Part shown: positions 34,391-44,117 of the stretch, piece after piece
How the letters are laid out: the number at the start of each line of letters is the position of its first letter
Numbering within the stretch: the first letter of the stretch is position 1
NCBI RefSeq assembly: GCF_020447305.1
Contig: NZ_CP095732.1
Span: 2,512,501-2,576,500 of the forward strand
From: Abyssibius alkaniclasticus
Lineage (GTDB): Bacteria; Pseudomonadota; Alphaproteobacteria; Rhodobacterales; Rhodobacteraceae
Length of the DNA stretch: 64,000 nucleotides
Direction of reading: 5' to 3'
Position numbers and translations under genes: made by a program
Notes under the pieces: generated by a model
Told to the model about the DNA's origin: nothing
Seen by the model: only the letters and a program-made list of their open reading frames with translations
Databases searched by the model: none

Positions 34391-36673
34391 CTATTTATCC
34401 TCAACCGTCAATTCTGAAGCCGCATCGGGCGGCAAGGGCAACACGATGCAGGCCTCTGCCCCGTGCGGGGCACCTTCGGCAAATGCGGGCGCCTGGCGCA
34501 GTTCCAACGTTCCGTGATGGTCTTCGATGATCTTGCGCACAATCGACAGCCCAAGCCCCGTGCCCTTATCGCGCGTTGTGACATAAGGTTCAAACAGGCG
34601 CGCTGTGTCTTTTGGCAGGCCGATGCCATTGTCCTGAATGCAGATCTCCAGCCGCGCGGGGCTGACCCTGACAATGACACGCAGTTCGGGTTCAAAACTT
34701 TCAGCGCCTGATTCAACTTTAGTATCAATCGCTTCGGCGGCATTCTTCAACAAATTGGTTAGCGCCTGACTCATCTGTGTGCCATCAAGCACCGCGCGCA
34801 CCGGATGGGCGGGAATATCGGTTTTTATCGTCAGTTCCGGGCGGGCTGATTGCTGCAACAGCACCGCCCCGCGCAAAAGCTCGATCACATCCAGCGGTTT
34901 GGGCTCGGGGGCGGGCATCCGGGCGAATTTGGAAAACTCGTCAACAATACGTCGCAAGTCATTGGTTTGGCGCACGATGACATCGGCATATTGGTCCAGA
35001 CTATCGCGCTCGCTGCCCACCAGCGGCCCGAATTTGCGCTTCAGCCGCTCGGCCGAAAGCTGGATGGGCGTCAGCGGGTTCTTGATTTCATGGGCAATGC
35101 GGCGCGCCACATCGCCCCAGGCAGCCATGCGCTGCGCGCTGACAAGGTCGGTCACATCGTCAAAGGTTACGACATAGCCTTCCAGATCGCCGCCAACGCC
35201 GCGCCGCGCGCTCATCCGCACCAGCAGGTTTTCGTTGATGCGCGTGCGCGAAACATGGATGGCGCCCTGCACAACCTCATGCGTGGGCTGTTTGACGCGG
35301 GTAAAAAGCGGCGAGAATTCGGGCACGATATCGGCCAGCATCTGGCCAACGCCCTGCCCTTCGGCCAGTTCCAGCATCGATTCTGCCGACAGGTTGATGA
35401 TTTCGATCCGCCCTTCAGGGTTAAGCCCGATAACCCCGGCGGTAACGCTGCCAAGCACCGAATCAAACAGCCGGCGGCGGCTTTCGGTTTCTTCATTCAC
35501 GGCCATCAGCGCATCGCGCTGGCCGCGCACCTGCTTGGTCATTCGGTTGAATGTGCGCGCCAGTGTGGCGATTTCGTCATCATCATCGCCTTCAGCCACG
35601 CTGACATCCAGGTCACCCTCGCCCACGCGCTGGGCCGCATGGGCCAGCCGGCCCACCGGGCGGGCAAGTCGTTCGGCAAACCACAGGCCAAGCAAGACCG
35701 CCGCCAGAATGACGATAATCGCAAAGCCCAGATAGATCATCGCGAATTCAAACAGCAATGTGCCGCGATCCGCTTCAAGCTGCTGGTAGAGCTTCACCGT
35801 TTCGCGCGTTTCATCGAGCAGCGCAAGGATTTTGCCATCGACATCGCGGGTCACATACAGGTAACGGTCGGGAAAGCCATCCAGCGATACAAGCGCGCGA
35901 TATTCGCTATTGGTCATATCTTCGATGATGACCATTTCACCGTTCAGCGCGGCGGTGATTTGCGCAGCATCGGGCGGTTCATAGTCAAACCGGTAAGAGT
36001 TTTCGCCGCGCACGACCAGTTCGGCCAGACCGTCAATGATGAACGCCTCTTGCAGAACATTCTGCATGGCCCCCTGCCCGCGCGCCAGAATATCGCGCAG
36101 CAAGGCATCATTGATCAGCGGAAAGTTGTTGCGCTGGCTCTCGATGTAAACCGCCAGGGTCTCGGCATCAAATTTCAGGGTTTCGCGGTGTTCGGCCTCA
36201 TAGGCCTGCGCGGCGGTCAGCGAGTTTGAGACCACGTTGCGCACACGGTTGGAAAACCAGCCCTCGACCCCGAAATTCACGATCAAGGTTGAAAAGATGG
36301 CGACAAGCACGGTTGGCGCCAGCGCCATAAGGGTGAAGACGCGGGTCAGCCGGAAATGCAGCCGTGAACCGGCCGAGCGGCTGCGCCGTGCGGCAATGGT
36401 GCGCGCAAGCCGGCGCGCGACAATCGCCATCAGCAGCAGAATGTAGATGATGTCGAGCAAGCCGACGATCGACAAAAGCTGGTTTGCCCGTGTGGTGGTG
36501 GCCAGGCCCAGAACGGCGGCCGTGGCAATGGCCAGAACCGGCGCGGTTAGCACCAGGGCGATGGTCAGCATTGTTTGCACATGGCGCTGGCGGCGCCAGC
36601 GATCCAACCGGATCAGCCGGGATGTCAGGATATTTTGTTGCACTTGCGCTACAGGTTTGCCCGATGATTCCAA
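34391..36673 (-). CDS. ntrY: Nitrogen-related sensor histidine kinase NtrY
   Basis: 760-residue membrane kinase. It has three or four N-terminal membrane helices (within about 30-130), a large periplasmic domain (about 130-310), another helix near 310-330, HAMP, PAS (ESRRRLFDSVLGSVTAGVIGL), H-box RIAHEIKNPLTPIQLSAERLKRK with His528, N-box NLLKNAAEA, and ATP-lid motifs DNGIGLP and GTGLGLSI. This matches NtrY throughout. The predicted start is TTG 36673, 13 bp after ntrC; no clear Shine-Dalgarno is seen, and GTG 36643 is an alternative. Confidence 0.93.
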   Translation of the reverse strand: MESSGKPVAQVQQNILTSRLIRLDRWRRQRHVQTMLTIALVLTAPVLAIATAAVLGLATTTRANQLLSIVGLLDIIYILLLMAIVARRLARTIAARRSRSAGSRLHFRLTRVFTLMALAPTVLVAIFSTLIVNFGVEGWFSNRVRNVVSNSLTAAQAYEAEHRETLKFDAETLAVYIESQRNNFPLINDALLRDILARGQGAMQNVLQEAFIIDGLAELVVRGENSYRFDYEPPDAAQITAALNGEMVIIEDMTNSEYRALVSLDGFPDRYLYVTRDVDGKILALLDETRETVKLYQQLEADRGTLLFEFAMIYLGFAIIVILAAVLLGLWFAERLARPVGRLAHAAQRVGEGDLDVSVAEGDDDDEIATLARTFNRMTKQVRGQRDALMAVNEETESRRRLFDSVLGSVTAGVIGLNPEGRIEIINLSAESMLELAEGQGVGQMLADIVPEFSPLFTRVKQPTHEVVQGAIHVSRTRINENLLVRMSARRGVGGDLEGYVVTFDDVTDLVSAQRMAAWGDVARRIAHEIKNPLTPIQLSAERLKRKFGPLVGSERDSLDQYADVIVRQTNDLRRIVDEFSKFARMPAPEPKPLDVIELLRGAVLLQQSARPELTIKTDIPAHPVRAVLDGTQMSQALTNLLKNAAEAIDTKVESGAESFEPELRVIVRVSPARLEICIQDNGIGLPKDTARLFEPYVTTRDKGTGLGLSIVRKIIEDHHGTLELRQAPAFAEGAPHGAEACIVLPLPPDAASELTVEDK

Positions 36674-36686
36674 AACTGTGGCAAGT

Positions 36687-38096
36687 TTACATCAACCGTT
36701 TCCCACGCGACACCTGAATATCCAGACCGGCGATTTTTGACCGAAGCGTGTTTCGGTTGATGCCAAGCAGCTTGGCGGCGCGAAGCTGATTGCCCCGCGT
36801 GGCCTGCAAAGTCAGCGCGATCAGCGGCAATTCCACCTCGTGCAAAATCCGCTCATACAACCCGTCAGGGGGCAGATCGTCGCCGTGAATGGCGAAATAG
36901 CGTTTCAGATGCGCCTCGACCGCGGCCCCAAGCCTGTGGCTTTGCGCGGGCTGTTCGGTGGTGGCGCTTGGTCGGGCCGAAAGCTCGGTGCTGACCAGGG
37001 ATGCCGAAATCGCATCTTCGGGCGCCAGAATCGTCAGCCGCTGCACAAGGTTTTCAAGCTCGCGCACATTGCCGGGCCAGGGCTGACGCTTCAGCACATC
37101 CAGCGCTTCGGTGGCAATGGTTTTGCGCGGCAGTCCCTGCGCCTGGGCCTGCACAAGAAAGTGGCGCACAAGGTCGGGAATATCTTCCAGCCGTTCGGCA
37201 AGCCGCGGCAGGCGGATCGGCACGACGTTGAGCCGGTAGAACAGGTCTTCGCGGAAACGGCCTTCGTTCACAAGGTTGCGCAAATCCTGATGGGTTGCGG
37301 CGATCAGGCGCACATCGGCGCGGGCCTTGGCGCCAAACTCGCTTTCCTGCAACACGCGCAGCAGGCGGGTTTGCGCCTCGGGCGGCATATCGCCCACCTC
37401 GTCCAGAAACAGCGTGCCGCCATCGGCCTCGGCAAAGCGGCCCTGCATCGCGCCCCTGCCAAACAGCTCCGTCTCGACCTCGATCGCGGGAATCGCGGCC
37501 ATGTTCATTGCCATGAAGGGTGCGGCGCGGCGTGGGCCGAAATCGTGCAACGCGCGGGCCACAAGCTCTTTGCCGGTGCCGGATGCACCGGTGATCATCA
37601 CGCCAAGGTCGGTGTTCATCAGCCGCGCCATGATGCGGTAAACTTCCTGCATGGCGGCGCTGCGCCCGATCAGCGGCAGGCGTTCTTCGGCTGGCGGCGG
37701 GGCTTCGGGCACGGCGCGGCGCTGCGCCCCGCGCGATTGCTGCAAGGCCTTGTTCACCAGCGCCAGCAGGGCCGACAAATCGAACGGTTTTGGCACATAA
37801 TCAAACGCGCCCGCCTCGCTGGCGCGAATGGCGGTCATCACCGTGTTTTGCGCCGACATGACGATCACCGGCAGGTCGGGGCGTTTTTTGCGAATGGTGG
37901 GCAGAATTTCCAGCGCATCGCCATCGGGCATCATCACATCGGAGACGACGACATCGCCCTCGCCCTCTTCCACCCAGCGAAACAGGGTTGAAACCGTGCC
38001 GGTTGTGCGCACGCGGCAGCCCGCGCGGGTCAGCGCCTGGCTGAGAACGGTGCGCAAGCTGCGGTCATCATCGGCGACGATTACGGTGCCATCCAT
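36687..38096 (-). CDS. ntrC: Nitrogen regulator NtrC, GAFTGA-less type
   Basis: 469-residue response regulator. Receiver Asp53 ([12 protein letters not shown]), KPF near 104, AAA+ Walker A GASGTGKE (170-177), Walker [12 protein letters not shown] (227-237), and a Fis-type helix-turn-helix near the C-terminus ([21 protein letters not shown]). Between Leu211 and Phe221, where NtrC normally carries GAFTGA, it reads [11 protein letters not shown]. This shortened loop is known from Rhodobacter capsulatus NtrC, which activates sigma-70 promoters. The start at 38096 overlaps the ntrB stop by 1 bp (TAATG). It controls the nitrogen-starvation response. Confidence 0.95.
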   Translation of the reverse strand: MDGTVIVADDDRSLRTVLSQALTRAGCRVRTTGTVSTLFRWVEEGEGDVVVSDVMMPDGDALEILPTIRKKRPDLPVIVMSAQNTVMTAIRASEAGAFDYVPKPFDLSALLALVNKALQQSRGAQRRAVPEAPPPAEERLPLIGRSAAMQEVYRIMARLMNTDLGVMITGASGTGKELVARALHDFGPRRAAPFMAMNMAAIPAIEVETELFGRGAMQGRFAEADGGTLFLDEVGDMPPEAQTRLLRVLQESEFGAKARADVRLIAATHQDLRNLVNEGRFREDLFYRLNVVPIRLPRLAERLEDIPDLVRHFLVQAQAQGLPRKTIATEALDVLKRQPWPGNVRELENLVQRLTILAPEDAISASLVSTELSARPSATTEQPAQSHRLGAAVEAHLKRYFAIHGDDLPPDGLYERILHEVELPLIALTLQATRGNQLRAAKLLGINRNTLRSKIAGLDIQVSRGKRLM

Positions 38097-39172
38097 TATT
38101 TCACCCCATCCTTGCCGCGCCAAACCGGCAGAAGTATAAGAAATTTCGTGCCCTCGGGCGATGTGACACATTCCACCACCCCACCATGTTCGGCGATGAT
38201 CTTGGACACGAGCGACAGGCCAAGTCCGGTTCCATTGGCCTTGGTCGTCACGAATGCATCAAAAATATCGTCGCGCAGATCGTCGGGAATGCCGGGGCCG
38301 GTATCGGCGATGGTAAGCTCGATCGGCAGGCTTTCGCGCCGCCCGCCGGGCAAGGCCAGCTTGACACCGGGGCGGTAGGCCGTGCGCAGCGTGATCGTGC
38401 CGGGATTGTCGCCAATCGCCTCGGCGGCGTTTTTCAGCAGGTTCTGGATGACCTGAAGCAACTGGTCGGCGGCAGCGGCAACCGGCGGCAGCGAAGGGTC
38501 GTAATCTTCGACAAAGCGCAAATTGCGGGCATAACCGGCAAGCGCAGCCCGTTTGGCGCGGTCAAGCACGTCATGCACATTTACAGCGGTGCGCGTCGCT
38601 GGGCGCAAATCGCCGAAATGTTCGACCATATTCACCAGCGCGCCAATGCGCTTGGTTTCAACGTCAATCAACTCGGCCAATTCACGGTCGTCGCCCTGCA
38701 AATTCATCGCCAAAAGCTGCGCAGCGCCCGAAATGCCGGCCAAAGGGTTGCGGATTTCATGGCCCAGCATCGCCGCCATAGCGGTGACAGAACGCGCCGC
38801 GGCGCGGTGTGCAAGCGAGCGGTCCATCTTGTCGGCCATGCCGCGCGGGTGAATCTGCACCAGCAAATCGCCGCTATCATTCAGCCAGGCGGCCTGCACA
38901 TTGCTTAAGGCGCGGCTGCGGTCGGCCCATGTCACCTCGACATCATAGCGCACAACCGAAAGCGCGCCGCGCCGCGCCTGCCCCAGCACATCGGCGAGCG
39001 CCGAGCTTTCGCCGACGAATTCGGTCAGCACATGGCCTTCGATCTGGCGCAGCGACATTTGCGCGAAATGCTCGGCAGCGTTGTTGGCGGCGATGATCGT
39101 ATCCTGCGCATCCAGCACAAAGGCCGGGCTTGGCATGGCGCCCCAGATGGCCTCGTAATCGAGCGCGCTCAT
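38096..39172 (-). CDS. ntrB: Nitrogen regulation sensor kinase NtrB
   Basis: 358-residue cytoplasmic kinase/phosphatase acting on NtrC and controlled by PII. An N-terminal PAS domain (about 5-110) precedes the H-box [20 protein letters not shown] with His138, N-box [11 protein letters not shown], and DTGPGIP plus GTGLGLSLV. No membrane segment is seen. It overlaps dusB by 4 bp upstream and ntrC by 1 bp downstream, the classical nifR3-ntrB-ntrC order. Confidence 0.95.
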   Translation of the reverse strand: MSALDYEAIWGAMPSPAFVLDAQDTIIAANNAAEHFAQMSLRQIEGHVLTEFVGESSALADVLGQARRGALSVVRYDVEVTWADRSRALSNVQAAWLNDSGDLLVQIHPRGMADKMDRSLAHRAAARSVTAMAAMLGHEIRNPLAGISGAAQLLAMNLQGDDRELAELIDVETKRIGALVNMVEHFGDLRPATRTAVNVHDVLDRAKRAALAGYARNLRFVEDYDPSLPPVAAAADQLLQVIQNLLKNAAEAIGDNPGTITLRTAYRPGVKLALPGGRRESLPIELTIADTGPGIPDDLRDDIFDAFVTTKANGTGLGLSLVSKIIAEHGGVVECVTSPEGTKFLILLPVWRGKDGVK

Positions 39173-40140
39173 GCGGCCAGGCTTTGGGTTGGGGTAAGCG
39201 CGCGCAGCACATCATCGGGGCAATTCATGCGGAAGATGGCGGCGCGCAACGCATCGGCCCCGGCGATCCGTTCCAGATACCAGCCCAGATGTTTTCGCGC
39301 CACGCGCAGACCCAGATCATCGCCGTAAAAGGCCAGAATGGCGCGGTAATGCGCGCGGATAAGCGCAAAACGCGCCTCGGTGCCGGGCGCTTCGGGCACG
39401 GGCTGGCCCGCAAGGGCGGCGGCGATTTGCGCCAGCAGCCAGGGCTGGCCCTGCGCACCGCGCCCCACCATAACCCCATCGGCACCCGATTGCGCCAGAG
39501 CGGCGCGCGCGCTGGCCAGATCGGTGATATCGCCATTCACAACCACTGGAATATCAACCGCCGCCTTCACCCGCGCCACCGCGCGCCAATCCGCATGACC
39601 TTTGTAAAACTGGCAGCGCGTGCGGCCATGCACGGTGATCATGCGCACGCCAGCATCTTGCGCCATGCGGGCAATTTCCGGTGCGTTCAGGCTGGCATCA
39701 TCCCAGCCAAGCCGCATTTTCAGCGTTACCGGCACATGCGTGGCGCCTATAACGGCGGCCACCAGCTTCATGGCATGGTCGGGTGCGCGCATCAGCGCCG
39801 CGCCCGAATAGCCGTTTACAACCTTCTTGGCGGGGCAGCCCATATTGATGTCGATAATCCGCGCGCCTTCGCCTGTCAGCATCCGCGCGGCTTCGGCCAT
39901 CGGCGCGGCCTCGCAGCCTGCAAGCTGCACGGCGGTTTGTGCCTGGCCCAACCCAAGGTCGGCACGGGCGCGTGCCTCTGGCTTGCCATGCAGCATTTCA
40001 TGGCTGGCCACCATTTCCGAAACCACAAGCCCGGCCCCGAAACCGGCGACAAGGTTGCGGAACGGCGCATCGGTAATGCCCGCCATTGGCGCCAGTAGAA
40101 CGGGCGCCTCAATCCCCAAATCTGCCAGTTTTTTTGACAT
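39169..40140 (-). CDS. dusB: tRNA-dihydrouridine synthase (NifR3/DusB)
   Basis: 323-residue FMN-dependent enzyme that reduces uridines in the tRNA D-loop. TIM-barrel motifs: LAPMAGITDAPFRNL at the N-terminus, DINMGCPAKKVVNGYSGAALM with the catalytic Cys near 102, VTVHGRTR-type ITVHGRTRCQFYKG, VVNGDI and VGRGAQGQPWLL. It is the first gene of the nitrogen control block, historically called nifR3. A 113-bp intergenic region separates it from the divergent ispDF. Confidence 0.95.
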   Translation of the reverse strand: MSKKLADLGIEAPVLLAPMAGITDAPFRNLVAGFGAGLVVSEMVASHEMLHGKPEARARADLGLGQAQTAVQLAGCEAAPMAEAARMLTGEGARIIDINMGCPAKKVVNGYSGAALMRAPDHAMKLVAAVIGATHVPVTLKMRLGWDDASLNAPEIARMAQDAGVRMITVHGRTRCQFYKGHADWRAVARVKAAVDIPVVVNGDITDLASARAALAQSGADGVMVGRGAQGQPWLLAQIAAALAGQPVPEAPGTEARFALIRAHYRAILAFYGDDLGLRVARKHLGWYLERIAGADALRAAIFRMNCPDDVLRALTPTQSLAA

Positions 40141-40253
40141 TGCCTAATTCCTGTGCAGATAGTTCCCTAGCCCATTGGAACGCGGCGGGCAAGCATATCG
40201 CGCGCGCGTTTTTGCCAATTGCCCTGATCGCCCCTTTTGGCTAAGCACGGCCC

Positions 40254-41408
40254 ATGCAAAAGACGCGCAAAACCGCCGGGTTGATTGTGGCTGCCGGCAC
40301 GGGCCGGCGGGCCGGTGGCGGGCTACCAAAACAGTTCCGGATGCTTGGCGGTGAAATGGTGCTGCAACGCGCCGCGCGTGCCATGCTGGCCTTTGAAGGG
40401 CTGGAGGTTCTGCAAGTGGTTGCCGCCCCGGAATGGCTGGAAAAAACCGATGAAGCGCTGGCAATTCTGGGCGATACACGCATCCTGCCGGGTGTTGCGG
40501 GTGGCGACACACGGCAAGAATCGGTTCTTGCAGGGCTTGAAGCCCTGACCGCCCAAACGCCGGATCTGGTTCTGATTCACGACGCGGCGCGGCCCTTTCT
40601 GAAAACCGAAACCATCGCGCATGTTGTAAAAGCACTTGAAACCGCCCCCGGTGCCGTGCCGTGCCTGCCATTGGTCGATGCGCTTTGGCATGGTGGCGCG
40701 GCAGGGCTGAGCAGCCCGCAACCGCGCGAAAACCTGTTTCGGGCGCAAACACCGCAGGGTTTTCAATTTGCCGCCATTCTGGTCGCGCATCGCAAGGCCG
40801 CACCCGGAATGCTGGATGACGCTGCCATTGCCCGCGCGGCGGGCCTGCAAGTTGCCCTGGTGCCGGGCGATGCGCAGAATATCAAACTGACCCTGCCCGA
40901 GGATTTTGCGGCATTACAGGAGCGTTTCATGGATATTCGCTGCGGCAACGGCTTTGACGTTCATGCGTTTTGCGCGGGCACGCATGTTACCCTTTGCGGG
41001 CTGCGGCTGGCGCATGATCGGGCGCTGGCCGGACATTCCGATGCCGATGTCGGGCTCCACGCCCTTACCGATGCAATTTTCGGGGCGCTGGCCGAGGGCG
41101 ATATCGGCCAATGGTTCCCGCCAAGTGATGCCCGGTGGAAGGGTGCTGCCAGCGATATTTTTCTGCGCAAGGCGGTGGAGCGCGCGCGGATCCGCGGATT
41201 TGCCATCACGCATTTAGACTGCACGCTGATCTGCGAAGCGCCCAAAATCGGCCCCCATGCGCCCAAAATGCGCGCCAGAGTGGCCGAAATTTGCGGGCTG
41301 GATATTGACCGCGTGTCGATCAAGGCCACAACAAGCGAAAAGCTCGGCTTTACGGGCCGCGAGGAAGGAATTGCCGCAATGGCCACAGCAACCCTGGTGG
41401 CGCAATGA
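40254..41408 (+). CDS. ispDF: Bifunctional IspD/IspF of the MEP isoprenoid pathway
   Basis: 384-residue fusion. The N-terminal IspD domain (about 1-222) makes CDP-methylerythritol: VAAGTGRRAGGGLPKQF and VLIHDAARPF. The C-terminal IspF domain (about 224-384) makes the 2,4-cyclodiphosphate: GNGFDVHAF with zinc ligands, GHSDADVGLHALTDAIFGA and the final TTSEKLGFTGREEGIAAMA. The fusion is typical of alphaproteobacteria. It overlaps pgpA by 4 bp. Confidence 0.96.
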   Translation: MQKTRKTAGLIVAAGTGRRAGGGLPKQFRMLGGEMVLQRAARAMLAFEGLEVLQVVAAPEWLEKTDEALAILGDTRILPGVAGGDTRQESVLAGLEALTAQTPDLVLIHDAARPFLKTETIAHVVKALETAPGAVPCLPLVDALWHGGAAGLSSPQPRENLFRAQTPQGFQFAAILVAHRKAAPGMLDDAAIARAAGLQVALVPGDAQNIKLTLPEDFAALQERFMDIRCGNGFDVHAFCAGTHVTLCGLRLAHDRALAGHSDADVGLHALTDAIFGALAEGDIGQWFPPSDARWKGAASDIFLRKAVERARIRGFAITHLDCTLICEAPKIGPHAPKMRARVAEICGLDIDRVSIKATTSEKLGFTGREEGIAAMATATLVAQ

Positions 41409-41896
41409 TTGCGCGCGCCATCGCAACGCTGGGTGGCGTGGGCTATCTGCGCCCTGCCCCCGGCACCTGGGGCTCTGCGGCATCGCTGCCGCTGGCCTAT
41501 CTGCTGCACATCCTTGGCGGGCCCTGGGCGCTGGTGGCCGGGCTTGGCTTGGCCTGCGCGCTTGGCTGGTGGGCCACTTGGGTTGAAACGCGCGACAGCG
41601 AAAACCACGACCCCAGCGAAATTGTCATCGACGAACTGGCCGGCCAGTGGATTGCGCTGCTGCCCGTCTCCTTCGGGGCGGCCATTGCGGGGGCTGACAT
41701 TCTGGCGCTTTACCCCGGCTGGATTGCCGCATTCCTGCTATTTCGCCTGTTCGACATTACCAAACCCTGGATAATCGGCTGGGCCGACCGGCGTGGCGAT
41801 GCGCTGGGCGTGATGCTCGATGACATATTCGCCGGTGCCTTTGCCGCGCTTGGCGTGGCCGCACTCGCCGCTCTTGCGCATCTGGCATTTGTATGA
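41405..41896 (+). CDS. pgpA: Phosphatidylglycerophosphatase A
   Basis: 163-residue inner-membrane phosphatase that produces phosphatidylglycerol. Family motifs are [16 protein letters not shown] near the N-terminus, [19 protein letters not shown] with the acidic active-site residues, [13 protein letters not shown] and [11 protein letters not shown]; about four hydrophobic segments. It is translationally linked by ATGA-type 4-bp overlaps to ispDF upstream and pncC downstream. Confidence 0.94.
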   Translation: MIARAIATLGGVGYLRPAPGTWGSAASLPLAYLLHILGGPWALVAGLGLACALGWWATWVETRDSENHDPSEIVIDELAGQWIALLPVSFGAAIAGADILALYPGWIAAFLLFRLFDITKPWIIGWADRRGDALGVMLDDIFAGAFAALGVAALAALAHLAFV

Positions 41897-42369
41897 GCGT
41901 TGCCGGCGAAATATTGGCCCTTGCGCGCCAAAACGGCGTGATGATTGCCACGGCAGAAAGCTGCACAGGCGGAATGGTTGCCGCAGCCCTGACCGATATT
42001 GCCGGCGCGTCAGATGTGTTCGACCGTGGCTTTGTAACCTACTCCAACGCCGCCAAAGCCGAAATGCTGGGGGTTGACCCTGCGCTGATCGCCCTGCGCG
42101 GTGCGGTAAGTTCCGAGGTCGCGGCCGCAATGGCGATGGGGGCAGTAACGGCATCGGGCGCCAGCCTTGCGGTTTCAATTACCGGCATTGCCGGGCCGGG
42201 GGGCGGAACGGCGGAAAAGCCCGAAGGGCTGGTCTGGTTCGGGCTGGCACAATCCGGCAAACCTGCACAAAGCTTTCGCAAGGAATTCGGTGCTTTGGGG
42301 CGGGATGGCGTGCGCCGTGCCGCGCGCGACTTTGCGCTTGGCCTGCTGCACGAGGCGCTTGGCGCCTAA
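41893..42369 (+). CDS. pncC: CinA C-terminal domain amidohydrolase (NMN deamidase, PncC-like)
   Basis: 158-residue stand-alone CinA C-terminal domain, which hydrolyses nicotinamide mononucleotide to nicotinate mononucleotide. It carries the catalytic Ser in [17 protein letters not shown], then [15 protein letters not shown] and [19 protein letters not shown]. The N-terminal COG1058 domain of full CinA is absent, as in PncC. It overlaps pgpA by 4 bp, and its stop region overlaps the convergent COQ10-like gene by 4 bp. Confidence 0.93.
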   Translation: MSVAGEILALARQNGVMIATAESCTGGMVAAALTDIAGASDVFDRGFVTYSNAAKAEMLGVDPALIALRGAVSSEVAAAMAMGAVTASGASLAVSITGIAGPGGGTAEKPEGLVWFGLAQSGKPAQSFRKEFGALGRDGVRRAARDFALGLLHEALGA

Positions 42370-42815
42370 CCATCGCCGTATAGCGCGCGCGCGCGTGCTT
42401 CGAATGCGCGCACGATCCGGTGCATCGCTTCGGTAAACACAACGCCGATCAGCGTTTGCAACACCCGCGACTTGAACTCGAAATCAACGAAGAAGTCGAT
42501 TTCGCAGCCACCTTCAACATCGCGAAACGCCCAGGAATTGCGCAGATATTTGAACGGCCCGTCCAGATACTCGACCAGAATCTTCTGCCCCGCCTCATCG
42601 AGCGTCACCCGGCTGCCGAATTTTTCGCGGAACAGTTTGAAGCTGATGACCAGATCAGCCTCCATCACCACGATCGCATCAATCCGCGTGGTCGCGCGGA
42701 TGCGCGCCCCCGCACACCAGGGCAAAAACTCGGGGTAGCGCGCCACATCGGCCACAAGCGCATACATTTGCGCGGCCGAATAGGGCATTTTGCGGGTTTC
42801 TGAATGGGTCGTCAT
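42366..42815 (-). CDS. COQ10/RatA-like START-domain protein
   Basis: 149-residue protein of the polyketide-cyclase/START fold, COQ10 subgroup: [28 protein letters not shown] at the start, a [15 protein letters not shown] strand pair and a C-terminal amphipathic helix ([16 protein letters not shown]). COQ10 proteins bind ubiquinone and support respiration; database labels as RatA toxin come from remote homology. It is convergent with pncC by 4 bp and divergent from hpt. Confidence 0.9.
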   Translation of the reverse strand: MTTHSETRKMPYSAAQMYALVADVARYPEFLPWCAGARIRATTRIDAIVVMEADLVISFKLFREKFGSRVTLDEAGQKILVEYLDGPFKYLRNSWAFRDVEGGCEIDFFVDFEFKSRVLQTLIGVVFTEAMHRIVRAFEARARALYGDG

Positions 42816-42877
42816 AGTTATCCTTTTGTCGGCCTGTTCTTTTCAATAAAGTCGGGCAGACTCAAGAGGGCTGTGCA

Positions 42878-43417
42878 GTGAACCATTCCAATTATGTGAT
42901 CGACGAGATGATTTCCGCAAAATCCATTGCCGCGCGGGTTGAAGCACTGGCGCGGGAAATTTCCACCTATTTCGCCGATACCGACAAGCTGGTCGTGGTC
43001 GGCCTGCTGCGCGGCAGCTTCATTTTCATCGCCGATCTGGTGCGCGAACTTGACCTGCCGGTCGAGGTCGACTTCCTTGAAGCCTCATCCTACGGCAACG
43101 CCACCGAATCCAGCCGCGAAGTGCGGATTCTGAAGGATTTGCGCGGCGAGATCGAGGGGCGCGATGTGCTTGTGGTGGAAGACATCGTCGATACCGGCCA
43201 CACGCTCAGCCATGTGCTGAAGCTGCTCGGCACCCGAAGCCCCGCGCGGCTGCGCACCTGCGCCCTGCTTGACAAACCCAGCCGCCGCGAAACCGATGTG
43301 ACCGCCGATTGGGTGGGTTTTGCCATTCCCGACAAATTTGTCGTGGGCTATGGCATCGACTATGCACAGCGCAACCGCAACCTCGACCATATCGGCGCCG
43401 TGCGGTTCGTCGAATGA
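42878..43417 (+). CDS. hpt: Hypoxanthine phosphoribosyltransferase
   Basis: 179-residue purine salvage enzyme converting hypoxanthine/guanine and PRPP to IMP/GMP. The PRPP-binding loop [14 protein letters not shown] lies near residues 90-104; [15 protein letters not shown] and the C-terminal [18 protein letters not shown] are family hallmarks. The start is GTG 42878 with AGAGG 8 nt upstream. It overlaps a small membrane-protein gene by 4 bp. Confidence 0.95.
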   Translation: MNHSNYVIDEMISAKSIAARVEALAREISTYFADTDKLVVVGLLRGSFIFIADLVRELDLPVEVDFLEASSYGNATESSREVRILKDLRGEIEGRDVLVVEDIVDTGHTLSHVLKLLGTRSPARLRTCALLDKPSRRETDVTADWVGFAIPDKFVVGYGIDYAQRNRNLDHIGAVRFVE

Positions 43418-43608
43418 ACCTGATCTGGCTATTGCGGCTGAAACGCTGGGTGCAACGCCCGCCGTCGCGCCGCCATGTCTGGCTAATCCTTGGCGTCATC
43501 GCTGCCAGCCTTGTGCTGTTCGGCATCGAATACTGGTTTGGCTGGCCGGAATGGCTGACCCCCGATTTCAGCGGCCGCGGCTCCCGCCTGCCCCAATGGC
43601 CGAACTGA
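43414..43608 (+). CDS. Small single-pass membrane protein downstream of hpt
   Basis: 64-residue protein. A basic N-terminus ([15 protein letters not shown]) precedes one hydrophobic helix (about 23-44, [21 protein letters not shown]), and a short aromatic and proline-bearing tail follows. The ATG overlaps the hpt stop in an ATGA arrangement, which supports it as a real co-translated gene. No domain is recognised; such small conserved proteins are common after hpt in Rhodobacterales, but the function is unknown. Confidence 0.7.
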   Translation: MNLIWLLRLKRWVQRPPSRRHVWLILGVIAASLVLFGIEYWFGWPEWLTPDFSGRGSRLPQWPN

Positions 43609-43679
43609 ACGCAGCTAAAAATTTTGTCTTTTCATCGTAATCTGGGCTTAAATGCCGCCACAACATTGGGGAGATTACT

Positions 43680-44105
43680 ATGAAAGCGCCTTGGCATTTA
43701 TGGGTTATCGGCATTGTTACCTTACTTTGGAACGCGGGCGGTGCCTATGACTATCTGATGAACCAAACCAAGAACGAAGCCTATCTGGCGATGATGACAC
43801 CCGAACAGATTGCCTATTTCGAAAGCTATCCGACATGGACAGTGGCGGTGTGGGCCTTTGGCGTTTGGGGCGCGGTGCTTGGCTCGGTCCTACTGCTGTT
43901 GCGCAGCCGCTTCGCGCTGTGGAGCTTTGTCGCCTCTTTCGCAGGTATGGTTGTGAATATGGCCTACGGGCTGACGGCCGGAAACTCGGCCATGACCGGG
44001 GCAATGGGCGTGATGGGGCTGCTCTTCATCGCAGCCATTTTCGTGGTGGCGCTGTTGCTGATCTGGTATTCCAGCCGAATGCGTTCAGCGGGCGTGCTGC
44101 GCTAG
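43680..44105 (+). CDS. Four-helix integral membrane protein of unknown function
   Basis: 141-residue protein with four predicted membrane helices (about 7-24, 53-76, 81-100, 106-130) and a short loop containing NQTKNEAYLAMMTPEQIAYFESYPTW after the first helix (tryptophan, tyrosine and acidic residues; length as written here is approximate). GGGGA precedes the ATG. Family not named with confidence; similar proteins occur widely in alpha- and gammaproteobacteria as conserved hypothetical membrane proteins. It is 71 bp after the previous small gene and converges on lipA. Confidence 0.75.
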   Translation: MKAPWHLWVIGIVTLLWNAGGAYDYLMNQTKNEAYLAMMTPEQIAYFESYPTWTVAVWAFGVWGAVLGSVLLLLRSRFALWSFVASFAGMVVNMAYGLTAGNSAMTGAMGVMGLLFIAAIFVVALLLIWYSSRMRSAGVLR

Positions 44106-44117
44106 AGCCAGCCCTTC

